A DNA stretch of 64,000 nucleotides from an uncultured Lachnospiraceae bacterium (GTDB lineage: Bacteria; Bacillota; Clostridia; Lachnospirales; Lachnospiraceae): the NCBI GenBank assembly GCA_910588815.1, contig CAJUQY010000007.1, positions 1 through 64,000 on the forward strand, read 5' to 3'. Below, in pieces: positions 8,782 through 15,878 of this stretch (position 1 is the first letter of the stretch; each line of letters starts with the position of its first letter). A program made the position numbers and the translations under genes. Below the pieces are notes generated by a model. That model saw only the letters and a program-made list of their open reading frames with translations, did no database searches and was not told where the DNA came from.

Positions 8782-10363
8782 GACACTGCGTTTATCCTTC
8801 GCCCTTAGGAATACATATCGGGTCAACAGCATTCTCTATTCCATAAAGCAGATGCCCCTTCTCAGGCGGGTGATTCCCGGAACGGTCTATCAGATCCGGG
8901 GGTTCAAAATTTTTGCCAATGTGATTTCGGCGGTCTGGGAGCTCGTCTCTGCATTTCTGGGGAAGTATCTCTATTTTCTGATCATGATCGGAGGGTGGAT
9001 GGGATTGTACAGGCTGCCTGCCGGGGCAGGCGGCCGGGCATTTCTTCATATGCTCATGTTCCTTTCTCTGGCGGGGATGCTCCTGAACACCTACATGTTC
9101 AATCCAACGAAGGACAAGTATTATGCGATGATTCTTTTAGGGATGGATGCCAGGGAGTACACACTGGTCAATTTTTTTTATGCGATTCTTAAGGTGCTTG
9201 CAGGCTTCGCCCTCTGCGGCTTTCTGTTTGGCCTGCCCGTTGGCTGCGCCCCCTGGCAGTGCCTTCTGATTCCGTTTTTCGTGGCCGGGCTCAAGCTTCT
9301 GATGGCGGCCTATGCCCTGAGGGATTATGAGAAAAGAAAGAACATGAGAAATGAGAACGAGCCGGGGAAATGTGCCTGGCTCCTTATCGCCCTGTGTGTG
9401 GCGGCGGCTTACGGGCTTCCGGCTCTGAGGGTGTTTGTCCCGGCAGAGGCCTCTGTGGCCGTCATGTGCGCCGGAGCCCTTCTGGGCCTTCTGTCTGTCA
9501 GAAGGATCCTGGCCTTTCAGGACTATCGTCTGATGTATAAGGAGCTTTTGGCGGGGATGCCGCTGCTGGTACAGATGGGCGGCAAAGCTGCCGCAAAGGT
9601 TCAGCAGGAGCAGAGCCTTAAGAACATCAGTGCAGACCGCTCCATCACCAGCAGCAAAAAGGGATTTGAATACTTAAATGAGCTGTTTGTCAGGCGGCAT
9701 AAGAAAATTCTCTGGAGATCGGCAAAGCGGATCGCCCTGGCGGAGCTAGTGCTCTTGGCGGGCTGTCTGCTCGCCTTTCCGTTTGTGCCGGGGCTCCGGG
9801 CGGGGATCAATGAGCTTCTGGTGACATCGCTGCCGTATTTTGTGTTTGTCATGTATTTTCTCAACCGGGGAACAGGTTTTACGGCGGCTCTGTTCATCAA
9901 CTGCGACCACAGCCTGCTGACCTATTCCTTTTATAAGCAGCCCGGGTTTATCCTGAAGCTGTTCCAGATCCGTCTGCGGGAGATCGTCAAGGTGAACCTT
10001 CTGCCGGGGGCGGGCATGGGGGCAGGGCTTGCCCTTCTGCTTTACGCCTCCGGCGGAACGGACGCCCCCTTAGAGTACGGGCTCCTTTTCGTGTCGGTAG
10101 TCTGTATGGGCATTTTCTTTTCGGTCCATTACCTGACTCTTTACTACCTGCTCCAGCCCTACAACGCGGGAACAGAACTGAAGAGCGGCACCTACAAGGC
10201 GGTCACCTGGGCCACATATCTTGTGAGCTGGGCTATGATCCAGGTGAAGCTGCCGATTCTCCTTTTCGGGGTCTTGATGATCGCTTTCTGTGTGATTTAC
10301 TGCGTCGTGGCCAGCATCCTCGTGTACCGGTTTGCGCCGAAAACCTTCCGGCTGAGGATGTGA
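8774..10363 (+). CDS. ABC transporter permease (large membrane subunit)
   Basis: About 529 residues with many hydrophobic segments spread along the length (for example LYFLIMIGGWMGLY, FALCGFLFGLPVG, LLIALCVAAAYGLPAL, YGLLFVSVVCMGIFF). It looks like the integral membrane partner of the ATPase just upstream. A GGGAGGAAA ribosome-binding site sits inside the end of the ATPase gene. I do not recognise a named family; related two-gene exporters occur widely in Lachnospiraceae. The transported substrate is unknown. Confidence 0.8.
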   Translation: MLKTLRLSFALRNTYRVNSILYSIKQMPLLRRVIPGTVYQIRGFKIFANVISAVWELVSAFLGKYLYFLIMIGGWMGLYRLPAGAGGRAFLHMLMFLSLAGMLLNTYMFNPTKDKYYAMILLGMDAREYTLVNFFYAILKVLAGFALCGFLFGLPVGCAPWQCLLIPFFVAGLKLLMAAYALRDYEKRKNMRNENEPGKCAWLLIALCVAAAYGLPALRVFVPAEASVAVMCAGALLGLLSVRRILAFQDYRLMYKELLAGMPLLVQMGGKAAAKVQQEQSLKNISADRSITSSKKGFEYLNELFVRRHKKILWRSAKRIALAELVLLAGCLLAFPFVPGLRAGINELLVTSLPYFVFVMYFLNRGTGFTAALFINCDHSLLTYSFYKQPGFILKLFQIRLREIVKVNLLPGAGMGAGLALLLYASGGTDAPLEYGLLFVSVVCMGIFFSVHYLTLYYLLQPYNAGTELKSGTYKAVTWATYLVSWAMIQVKLPILLFGVLMIAFCVIYCVVASILVYRFAPKTFRLRM

Positions 10364-10374
10364 GATGAGGCGGT

Positions 10375-10417
10375 GGTAATGGCGCTGGCCAGTGATGTCC
10401 TGGCCAGCGCCATTACC
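10375..10417. repeat. perfect 17-bp inverted repeat with 9-base loop
   Basis: GGTAATGGCGCTGGCCA (10375-10391) is followed by nine bases and then its exact reverse complement (10401-10417). No T-run follows on either strand, so it is not a standard intrinsic terminator. It covers the start codon and first codons of the small frame at 10379. Confidence 0.85.
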
Positions 10418-10492
10418 CTGAACCGGGCCGCAGGCGTGGTCCTCGCCGTGCTGGGGATCGCAATCCTGTCGGTAAATTATGTGAAGGGGTAA
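10379..10492 (+). CDS. possible 37-residue membrane peptide
   Basis: An ATG frame encoding MALASDVLASAITLNRA followed by the hydrophobic helix GVVLAVLGIAILSV and a basic end. The helix could span a membrane and resembles the last segment of DMT/EamA-type transporters, so it may be the tail of a lost gene. The first 13 codons lie inside a perfect inverted repeat, which would hide the start codon in RNA structure. A GAGG lies upstream. Low confidence that it is expressed. Confidence 0.3.
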   Translation: MALASDVLASAITLNRAAGVVLAVLGIAILSVNYVKG

Positions 10493-10575
10493 TCTCCACA
10501 TAGAAAATGATATAAAATAGATAATATATAAGCTAAAACTTGCAAAAATTACAAAAAAAGATTAAAATATTATCT

Positions 10576-10857
10576 ATGAGGAATTTCAACTTTTTAAAAT
10601 CTCCAGGTGAGGTGAATACAGATATTGCGAAACGGATGCGGGAAAGGAGAAAGGAGAAGAGGTTGTCCCAGGCGGCACTCAGTGAACGGTCGGATGTGAG
10701 CCTGGGTTCTCTGAAACGTTTTGAGCAGACAGGAGAAATATCATTATCCTCTCTCGTAAAAATCGCATTTGCCCTTGGCTGTGAGGATGATTTTGACGGA
10801 CTCTTTGCCAGAAGAGGATATTCGTCCATTCAGGAGGTCATTGATGCGCAGGGATAG
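10576..10857 (+). CDS. HipB-like helix-turn-helix regulator
   Basis: A 94-residue XRE-type DNA-binding protein. The helix-turn-helix runs roughly from residue 16 to 70, with KRLSQAALSERSDVSLGSLKRFEQTGEISL. The MRNFNFLKSPGEV start matches clostridial HipB-like antitoxin partners. No Shine-Dalgarno sequence precedes the ATG. A possible promoter, TTGCAA (10540-10545) and TAAAAT (10563-10568) with 17-base spacing, would give an almost leaderless message. The gene overlaps the downstream hipA remnant by 14 bases. It may still repress its own operon. Confidence 0.75.
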   Translation: MRNFNFLKSPGEVNTDIAKRMRERRKEKRLSQAALSERSDVSLGSLKRFEQTGEISLSSLVKIAFALGCEDDFDGLFARRGYSSIQEVIDAQG

Positions 10858-11422
10858 AGTGTTGCAGGTGTGGATGGGGGAGCGAAAGGTAGGGACACTG
10901 GCAGAGACACCGGAGCATTTGGATACGATCTTTCAGATGGGAGGTTCTTCGGGAGGGGCGAGGCCGAAGATTTATTATGAGCTGGATGGGGAGGAATGGA
11001 TTGTAAAGTTTCCTGCTTCCGTGGACAGGCCAGATATCGGAGAGCAGGAGTACCGCTATTCCCTGTGTGCGAAAAGCTGCGGCATTGAGATGCCGGAGAC
11101 GAGGCTGCTTCCGTCAAAAAACGGTCCTGGATATTTTGCTGTGAAACGGTTTGACAGGAAGGAGGGAAAACGAATCCACATGGTATCGGCGGGCGGGCTT
11201 CTGGAGACCTCCCATCGGATTCCAAATCTGGATTACACGATTTTGATGCGGCTGACCATGAAGCTGACCGGGGATTATGGAGAGGTGGAGCGGCTGTACC
11301 GGCTGATGTGCTTTAATGTGTTTTCTCACAACCGGGACGATCATTCCAAGAATTTTTCCTATCTGTGTGAGGACGGCAGGTGGCGCCTGTCGCCGGCTTA
11401 CGATTTGACCTGCAGCAATTAG
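10844..11422 (+). pseudogene. truncated HipA-like kinase toxin
   Basis: The frame matches HipA family kinases but is incomplete. The first 20 or so residues (RVLQVWMGERKVGTLAET) jump directly to LDTIFQMGGSSGGARPKIY, so about 100 residues of the usual N-terminal region are missing. The catalytic HNRDDHSKN motif and SPAYDLT are present, but the protein stops at DLTCSN, without the C-terminal part of the family. An internal deletion plus a premature stop makes this a probable pseudogene. The intact HTH gene upstream would be an orphan antitoxin. Confidence 0.75.
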
Positions 11423-11451
11423 TGGCAGTCTCTGAGAAGGTCTGTTATAAT
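11423..11451 (+). promoter_or_regulatory. possible promoter of the GH5 gene
   Basis: A perfect TATAAT at 11446-11451 with a weak TGGCAG 17 bases upstream. The GH5 start codon lies 35 bases downstream. Confidence 0.45.
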
Positions 11452-11486
11452 AAAAGGAAATTAAAAGAACAGGGGCAGAACGGGAT

Positions 11487-13487
11487 ATGAAAAAACGGTA
11501 TCGTAGATTGTTGGCAGGAATACTTGCCTTGGCATTATGCCTTGGCTTGGGACAGGGATTTTTTGATGGTGGGGCTTTTCGGGCAGAAGCGGCGGGCTCG
11601 ACGCCGGTATCCGACCACGGAAAGCTGTCGGTGAGCGGAACCAGCCTGGTGGACCAGTACGGGCAGCCCTTCCAGATCCGGGGTATCAGTACCCATGGCC
11701 TCCAGTGGTATTCCCAATATAACAATAAGGAAGCCTTTGCGACACTCCGGGACGACTGGGGGGCCAATTGCATCCGACTTGCCATGTATACGGGAGAGGG
11801 CGGTTACTGCAACGGGAATGAAGCCTTCATGAAGGATCAGGTGACGAAGGGGGTTCAGTACGCCACGGAGCTGGGGATGTATACGATCATTGACTGGCAT
11901 ATTCTGAATGATAATAACCCGCAGATCTATAAAAGCCAGGCTGTCGGCTTCTTCTCGGAGATGGCAGGAAAATACAAGGATTATAATAATGTGATCTATG
12001 AGATCTGCAACGAGCCCAATAACTGCAGCTGGCAGGATATCAAGAGCTATGCGACAGAAGTGATAGGGGTGATCCGGGCAAAGGATCCGGATGCGGTCAT
12101 TATTGTGGGCACGCCCACCTGGTCCCAGCTTGGGAGTGCGGGGCATCTCTACGAACCGGCGGACGATCCCATCACCGGATACGGCAATCTCATGTATGCG
12201 TTCCATTTTTATGCTTCGGATCCCGCCCACAATCAATGGCTGAAGGATAAAATCGGCACGGCTGTGAACCGTGGATTGCCGGTGTTTGTGTCGGAGTTCG
12301 GCCTTTCGGAGGCCAACGGCGACGGAAATGTGAACACGGGGAGGGCGACAGAATGGCTGGACATCTGCGACCGCCATCAGGTGAGCTACTGTGCCTGGAG
12401 CTTAAGCAATGACTGGAGGAGTTCTTCTCTGATCAAAAACAGCTGCGGAAAGACCAGCGGCTGGAGTACGGACGAGCTGACCACGGCGGGGAATTTCATC
12501 AGGGACTGGTACAGGAAGAAGGCCGGAGCCGAGGATGACAGTATCAATAACCCGGAGGTAAAGAATCTGGCGGAGGGCATTACGGTTTCTTATTCTACCC
12601 ATGTGCAGAGCTACGGCTGGCAGGGGGAGGTGGAAAACGGACGGATGGCAGGCACATCGGGACAGGCGAAACGCCTGGAGGCCGTCGAGATCCGGGTGAC
12701 AGGAAACGAAAACCTGGGAATCCGCTACCGTACTCATGTGCAGAGCTACGGTTGGCAGGATTGGGTTTTTGACGGGGGCTTAAGTGGTACGGAGCGGCAG
12801 TCGAAGCGGCTGGAGGCCATCTGCGTGGAGCTGACCGGTGCGGATAAAGATAACTATGACGTGTATTACCGTGTCCATGCCCAGAGCTACGGCTGGCTGG
12901 ACTGGGCGAAGAACGGGGCAGAGGCCGGGACAGAGGGACTCTCCAAACGCCTGGAAGGCATTAACATTGTCATTGTCCCCAAGGGCGCGGATCCTGGAGT
13001 TCCCACGGGCAGACCCTTTGTGAGCCCTTACCCGGGAACCGTGAACTATCAGACCCATGTGCAGAGCTACGGCTGGCAGGGCTGGTCCTTTGACGGGGGT
13101 GTGAGCGGGACGGAAGGACAGAGTAAGCGTCTGGAGGGAATCAAGCTGCGCCTTCGCTGGAATATCCCCGGCGGGATTGCCTACCAGACCCATGTGCAAA
13201 GCTATGGCTGGCAGGACTGGGTGTCCGACGGAGCCATGAGCGGAACCCAGGGGAAGGCCAAGCGCCTGGAGGGAATCCGGATTTGTCTTACGGGCGAGGC
13301 TGAAGGACTGTATGACATTTATTATCAGGTCCATGCCCAGAGTTACGGCTGGCTGGATTGGGCGAAGAACGGCGAGATGGCCGGGACTTCCGGGCTATCC
13401 AAACGTCTGGAGGGAATCCGGGTGCAACTGGTTCCCAAAGGAGGCGCCGCACCGGGAAGCACGGCGCGTCCGTCCATAGAAGGGTAG
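11487..13487 (+). CDS. secreted GH5 endoglucanase with six ChW repeats
   Basis: A 666-residue exported glycoside hydrolase. Residues 1-36 form a signal peptide (basic MKKRYRRLL, hydrophobic core, AEA cleavage). Residues of about 40-345 are a GH5 (cellulase-type) barrel: RGISTHGLQW, acid/base Glu176 in YEICNEPNN, His in YAFHFYA and nucleophile Glu270 in VFVSEFGLS. The remainder holds six ChW (clostridial hydrophobic, conserved W) repeats, a module thought to mediate surface or substrate attachment. Likely role: beta-glucan or cellulose breakdown outside the cell. It has no neighbouring carbohydrate genes. Confidence 0.93.
   Translation: MKKRYRRLLAGILALALCLGLGQGFFDGGAFRAEAAGSTPVSDHGKLSVSGTSLVDQYGQPFQIRGISTHGLQWYSQYNNKEAFATLRDDWGANCIRLAMYTGEGGYCNGNEAFMKDQVTKGVQYATELGMYTIIDWHILNDNNPQIYKSQAVGFFSEMAGKYKDYNNVIYEICNEPNNCSWQDIKSYATEVIGVIRAKDPDAVIIVGTPTWSQLGSAGHLYEPADDPITGYGNLMYAFHFYASDPAHNQWLKDKIGTAVNRGLPVFVSEFGLSEANGDGNVNTGRATEWLDICDRHQVSYCAWSLSNDWRSSSLIKNSCGKTSGWSTDELTTAGNFIRDWYRKKAGAEDDSINNPEVKNLAEGITVSYSTHVQSYGWQGEVENGRMAGTSGQAKRLEAVEIRVTGNENLGIRYRTHVQSYGWQDWVFDGGLSGTERQSKRLEAICVELTGADKDNYDVYYRVHAQSYGWLDWAKNGAEAGTEGLSKRLEGINIVIVPKGADPGVPTGRPFVSPYPGTVNYQTHVQSYGWQGWSFDGGVSGTEGQSKRLEGIKLRLRWNIPGGIAYQTHVQSYGWQDWVSDGAMSGTQGKAKRLEGIRICLTGEAEGLYDIYYQVHAQSYGWLDWAKNGEMAGTSGLSKRLEGIRVQLVPKGGAAPGSTARPSIEG
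12591..13434 (+). repeat. six tandem ChW-repeat units within the GH5 gene
   Basis: The motif HxQSYGW followed by GxxAGT/SGT and KRLEGI or KRLEAI recurs six times at about 45-60 residue spacing. Units 3 and 6 (VHAQSYGWLDWAKNG) are nearly identical to each other, as are units 2, 4 and 5 (THVQSYGWQ), with a linker between units 3 and 4. This suggests duplication of a three-repeat block. Confidence 0.9.
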
Positions 13488-13527
13488 GAAAAGTGCTGCA
13501 TTCCGGCTTTTTTCATAGGCCTGGGGT

Positions 13528-13896
13528 TTAGCTGACCATCCCCCCGATAGTCCCGCTTCCTGCGCAGAGCGCGAAATCCAGGAGGACTCCGGGAATTCCT
13601 GCCGTAAATCCCTGGTTTAAGAGCAGGGAGAGGAGAAACAGGGCGGCAAAATAGAGGATTCCCGTAAGGCCGCCCCAGACAAAACGGCGGGTTTTAATCT
13701 GCTTTCCGGCCAGGAAGCCGCCGAACAGGCAGGAAAGGACATAGACGGCATAGACCCCCATGCGGACCTGGCCGCGGGAGAGCTTCATTTTGTAGAGGAG
13801 GAAGGAGAGGGCGAATAGCAGGATGCCGGTCAGTATGTAGGAAAAAAGCAGGGAGCGTACCAGGGAAAGCGGACGGCTCTTAAGTGGAGATGCCAT
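13528..13896 (-). CDS. TIGR04086 family membrane protein
   Basis: A 122-residue protein with four predicted membrane helices (LFSYILTGILLFALSFLLY, VYAVYVLSCLFGGFLAG, GGLTGILYFAALFLLSLLL and a C-terminal LLDFALCAGSGTIGG). It matches the TIGR04086/DUF3792 family, which is usually found near SCIFF, yajC and sec genes in Clostridia, as here. It is transcribed away from the SCIFF gene. Function unknown. A GAAAGAAGG stretch precedes the start on the minus strand. Confidence 0.8.
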   Translation of the reverse strand: MASPLKSRPLSLVRSLLFSYILTGILLFALSFLLYKMKLSRGQVRMGVYAVYVLSCLFGGFLAGKQIKTRRFVWGGLTGILYFAALFLLSLLLNQGFTAGIPGVLLDFALCAGSGTIGGMVS

Positions 13897-14077
13897 GGGA
13901 TTTACCTTCTTTCTTAAAAATTGTACTGGTTAAGACAAGATATGAAGGAATATTTGGAAAAAGACCTTTTCTTATGGAAGATTCTGTGGTATACTATCGG
14001 CGGAAATAATGCGCCGGAAGGCTTCATGGCGGGAGGAAAGCTTTGGAGCGTGTACGGCAGGATAGGAGGATAGAACT

Positions 14078-14221
14078 ATGAAGAGAGTAAAGACGTTGAC
14101 TTCCAGTACACTGAAGGAGTCCATGAAGAAGGGCGGCTGCGGTGAGTGCCAGACCTCCTGCCAGTCTGCCTGTAAGACTTCCTGCACGGTGGGAAATCAG
14201 TCCTGCGAAAACCGTAAATAA
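14078..14221 (+). CDS. scfA: SCIFF ranthipeptide precursor (six cysteines in forty-five)
   Basis: A 47-residue peptide too short for routine gene finding. It begins MKRVKTLTSSTLKES and carries six cysteines in the pattern CGECQTSCQSACKTSCTVG...C, the hallmark of SCIFF precursors. The maturase introduces Cys thioether cross-links to alpha, beta or gamma carbons of acceptor residues; in other Clostridia these peptides have been linked to quorum-type signalling. GGAGGA lies 8 bases before the ATG. The radical SAM maturase follows after 225 bases containing a terminator. Confidence 0.95.
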   Translation: MKRVKTLTSSTLKESMKKGGCGECQTSCQSACKTSCTVGNQSCENRK

Positions 14222-14346
14222 TCGGACGAAGCCGCCGCGGCAGTCTTTTTATCGCATAAGAGAGTCCTGCGGATCTCCGATACGATAAATAGTCCTCCGG
14301 GGATGGTGGAATCGCGGCAGTTTTTGTGGCAATACGGCATGTAAGG

Positions 14347-14377
14347 GGCACTTTGCATATGCGAAGTGTCTTTTCTT
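14347..14377 (+). terminator. terminator between SCIFF peptide and maturase
   Basis: GGCACTTTGC (14347-14356) pairs with GCGAAGTGTC (14361-14370) around an ATAT loop, followed by TTTTCTT. It probably limits read-through so that more peptide than enzyme is made. Confidence 0.7.
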
Positions 14378-14446
14378 CCGTTATACGCAGATTCTGCCGG
14401 ACGGTCGGAAAAGCTGCAGGATTCTATCGCAGAGAGGAGATAAAAA

Positions 14447-15832
14447 GTGATTCACCAGTACAAAAGCAATGGTTACAATATTGTCATGGACGTGTGCAGC
14501 GGCGCGGTCCATGTGGTGGACGACGTGGTATATGACGCCGTTGCCCTTTGTGATGAGCATGGGGCGGAGGGGGAAGCAGCGGCAGAGAAAGCGGCGCTTC
14601 TTGGGCTTTCCGGGAAATATCCGGAAGCGGATATAAAGGAAGCGCTGGAAGAGATCAGAGAGCTTAAATCGGAGGGGCTCTTGTTTGCCGAGGATATTTA
14701 TGAACAGTATGTGACGGATTTTAAGAGCAGGAAGACGGTGGTGAAGGCCCTGTGCCTGCACGTGGCCCATGATTGTAATCTGGGCTGCCGCTACTGCTTT
14801 GCCGAAGAGGGCGAGTACCACGGCAGGCGCGCTGTCATGAGCTATGAGGTGGGGAAAAAGGCCCTTGACTTCCTCATTGAACATTCCGGGAACAGGCGGA
14901 ATCTGGAGGTGGATTTTTTCGGCGGCGAGCCGCTCATGAACTGGGAAGTGGTGAAGAAGCTGGTGTCCTACGGCCGTTCCAGAGAAAAGGAATGCGGCAA
15001 GAACTTCCGCTTTACCATTACCACCAACGGCATGCTCTTAAATGACGAGGTCACAGAGTTTGTCAATAAGGAAATGGCCAACGTGGTCTTAAGCATTGAC
15101 GGGCGGAAGGAAGTCAATGACCGGATGAGGCCCACCAGGAACGGCAAAGGATCCAGCTACGACATTATCATGCCGAAGTTCAAGAAATTCGCGAAGGAGC
15201 GGGGAGACAAAAGCTATTACATTCGGGGAACCTTTACCAGATACAACCTGGATTTTGCCAGCGATGTGCTTCATTTTGCCGACGAGGGCTTTGACCAGAT
15301 TTCCGTGGAGCCGGTGGTGGCGCCGCCGGAGGCGGATTATTCCATCCGGGAGGAGGATCTTCCGCAGATTCTTGCCGAGTATGACACGCTGGCAAAGGAG
15401 TTTATCCGAAGGAAAAAAGAGGGAAGAGGCTTCAACTTTTTCCACTTTATGATCGATCTGAGCCAGGGGCCCTGCGTGGCCAAGCGTCTTTCCGGCTGCG
15501 GTTCCGGGACAGAGTACCTGGCGGTGACGCCTTGGGGGGATCTCTATCCCTGCCATCAGTTTGTGGGCCAGGAGGAATTCCTTTTGGGGAATGTGGATAC
15601 GGGCGTGACAGGCACGAAGATCCGGGACGAATTCAAGCTGTGTAACGTGTACGCCAAAGAAAAATGCAGGAATTGTTTTGCCAGGTTTTATTGCAGCGGC
15701 GGCTGTGCGGCCAATTCCTGGAATTTTCATGGCTCTATTACCGATGCCTATGATATCGGTTGCGAGATGCAGAAAAAACGCATTGAGTGCGCGATCATGA
15801 TAAAGGCCGCTCTGGCAGAAGACGGGGAATAA
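14447..15832 (+). CDS. scfB: SCIFF radical SAM thioether maturase
   Basis: A 461-residue radical SAM/SPASM enzyme that forms thioether cross-links in the SCIFF peptide. The N-terminal region is a RiPP recognition-like domain. The SAM cluster motif CNLGCRYCF lies at about residues 107-115, followed by DFFGGEPLMNWEVV. The C-terminal auxiliary-cluster cysteines are visible in CVAKRLSGCGSGTEYL, LYPCHQF and CRNCFARFYCSGGCAANS. It starts with GTG after AGAGGAGA. The length and context match the SCIFF maturase family. Confidence 0.95.
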   Translation: MIHQYKSNGYNIVMDVCSGAVHVVDDVVYDAVALCDEHGAEGEAAAEKAALLGLSGKYPEADIKEALEEIRELKSEGLLFAEDIYEQYVTDFKSRKTVVKALCLHVAHDCNLGCRYCFAEEGEYHGRRAVMSYEVGKKALDFLIEHSGNRRNLEVDFFGGEPLMNWEVVKKLVSYGRSREKECGKNFRFTITTNGMLLNDEVTEFVNKEMANVVLSIDGRKEVNDRMRPTRNGKGSSYDIIMPKFKKFAKERGDKSYYIRGTFTRYNLDFASDVLHFADEGFDQISVEPVVAPPEADYSIREEDLPQILAEYDTLAKEFIRRKKEGRGFNFFHFMIDLSQGPCVAKRLSGCGSGTEYLAVTPWGDLYPCHQFVGQEEFLLGNVDTGVTGTKIRDEFKLCNVYAKEKCRNCFARFYCSGGCAANSWNFHGSITDAYDIGCEMQKKRIECAIMIKAALAEDGE

Positions 15833-15878
15833 GCTTTGTCATGGCCGGACGGAACGCAAGTAGAAGGAGAATGTGACA

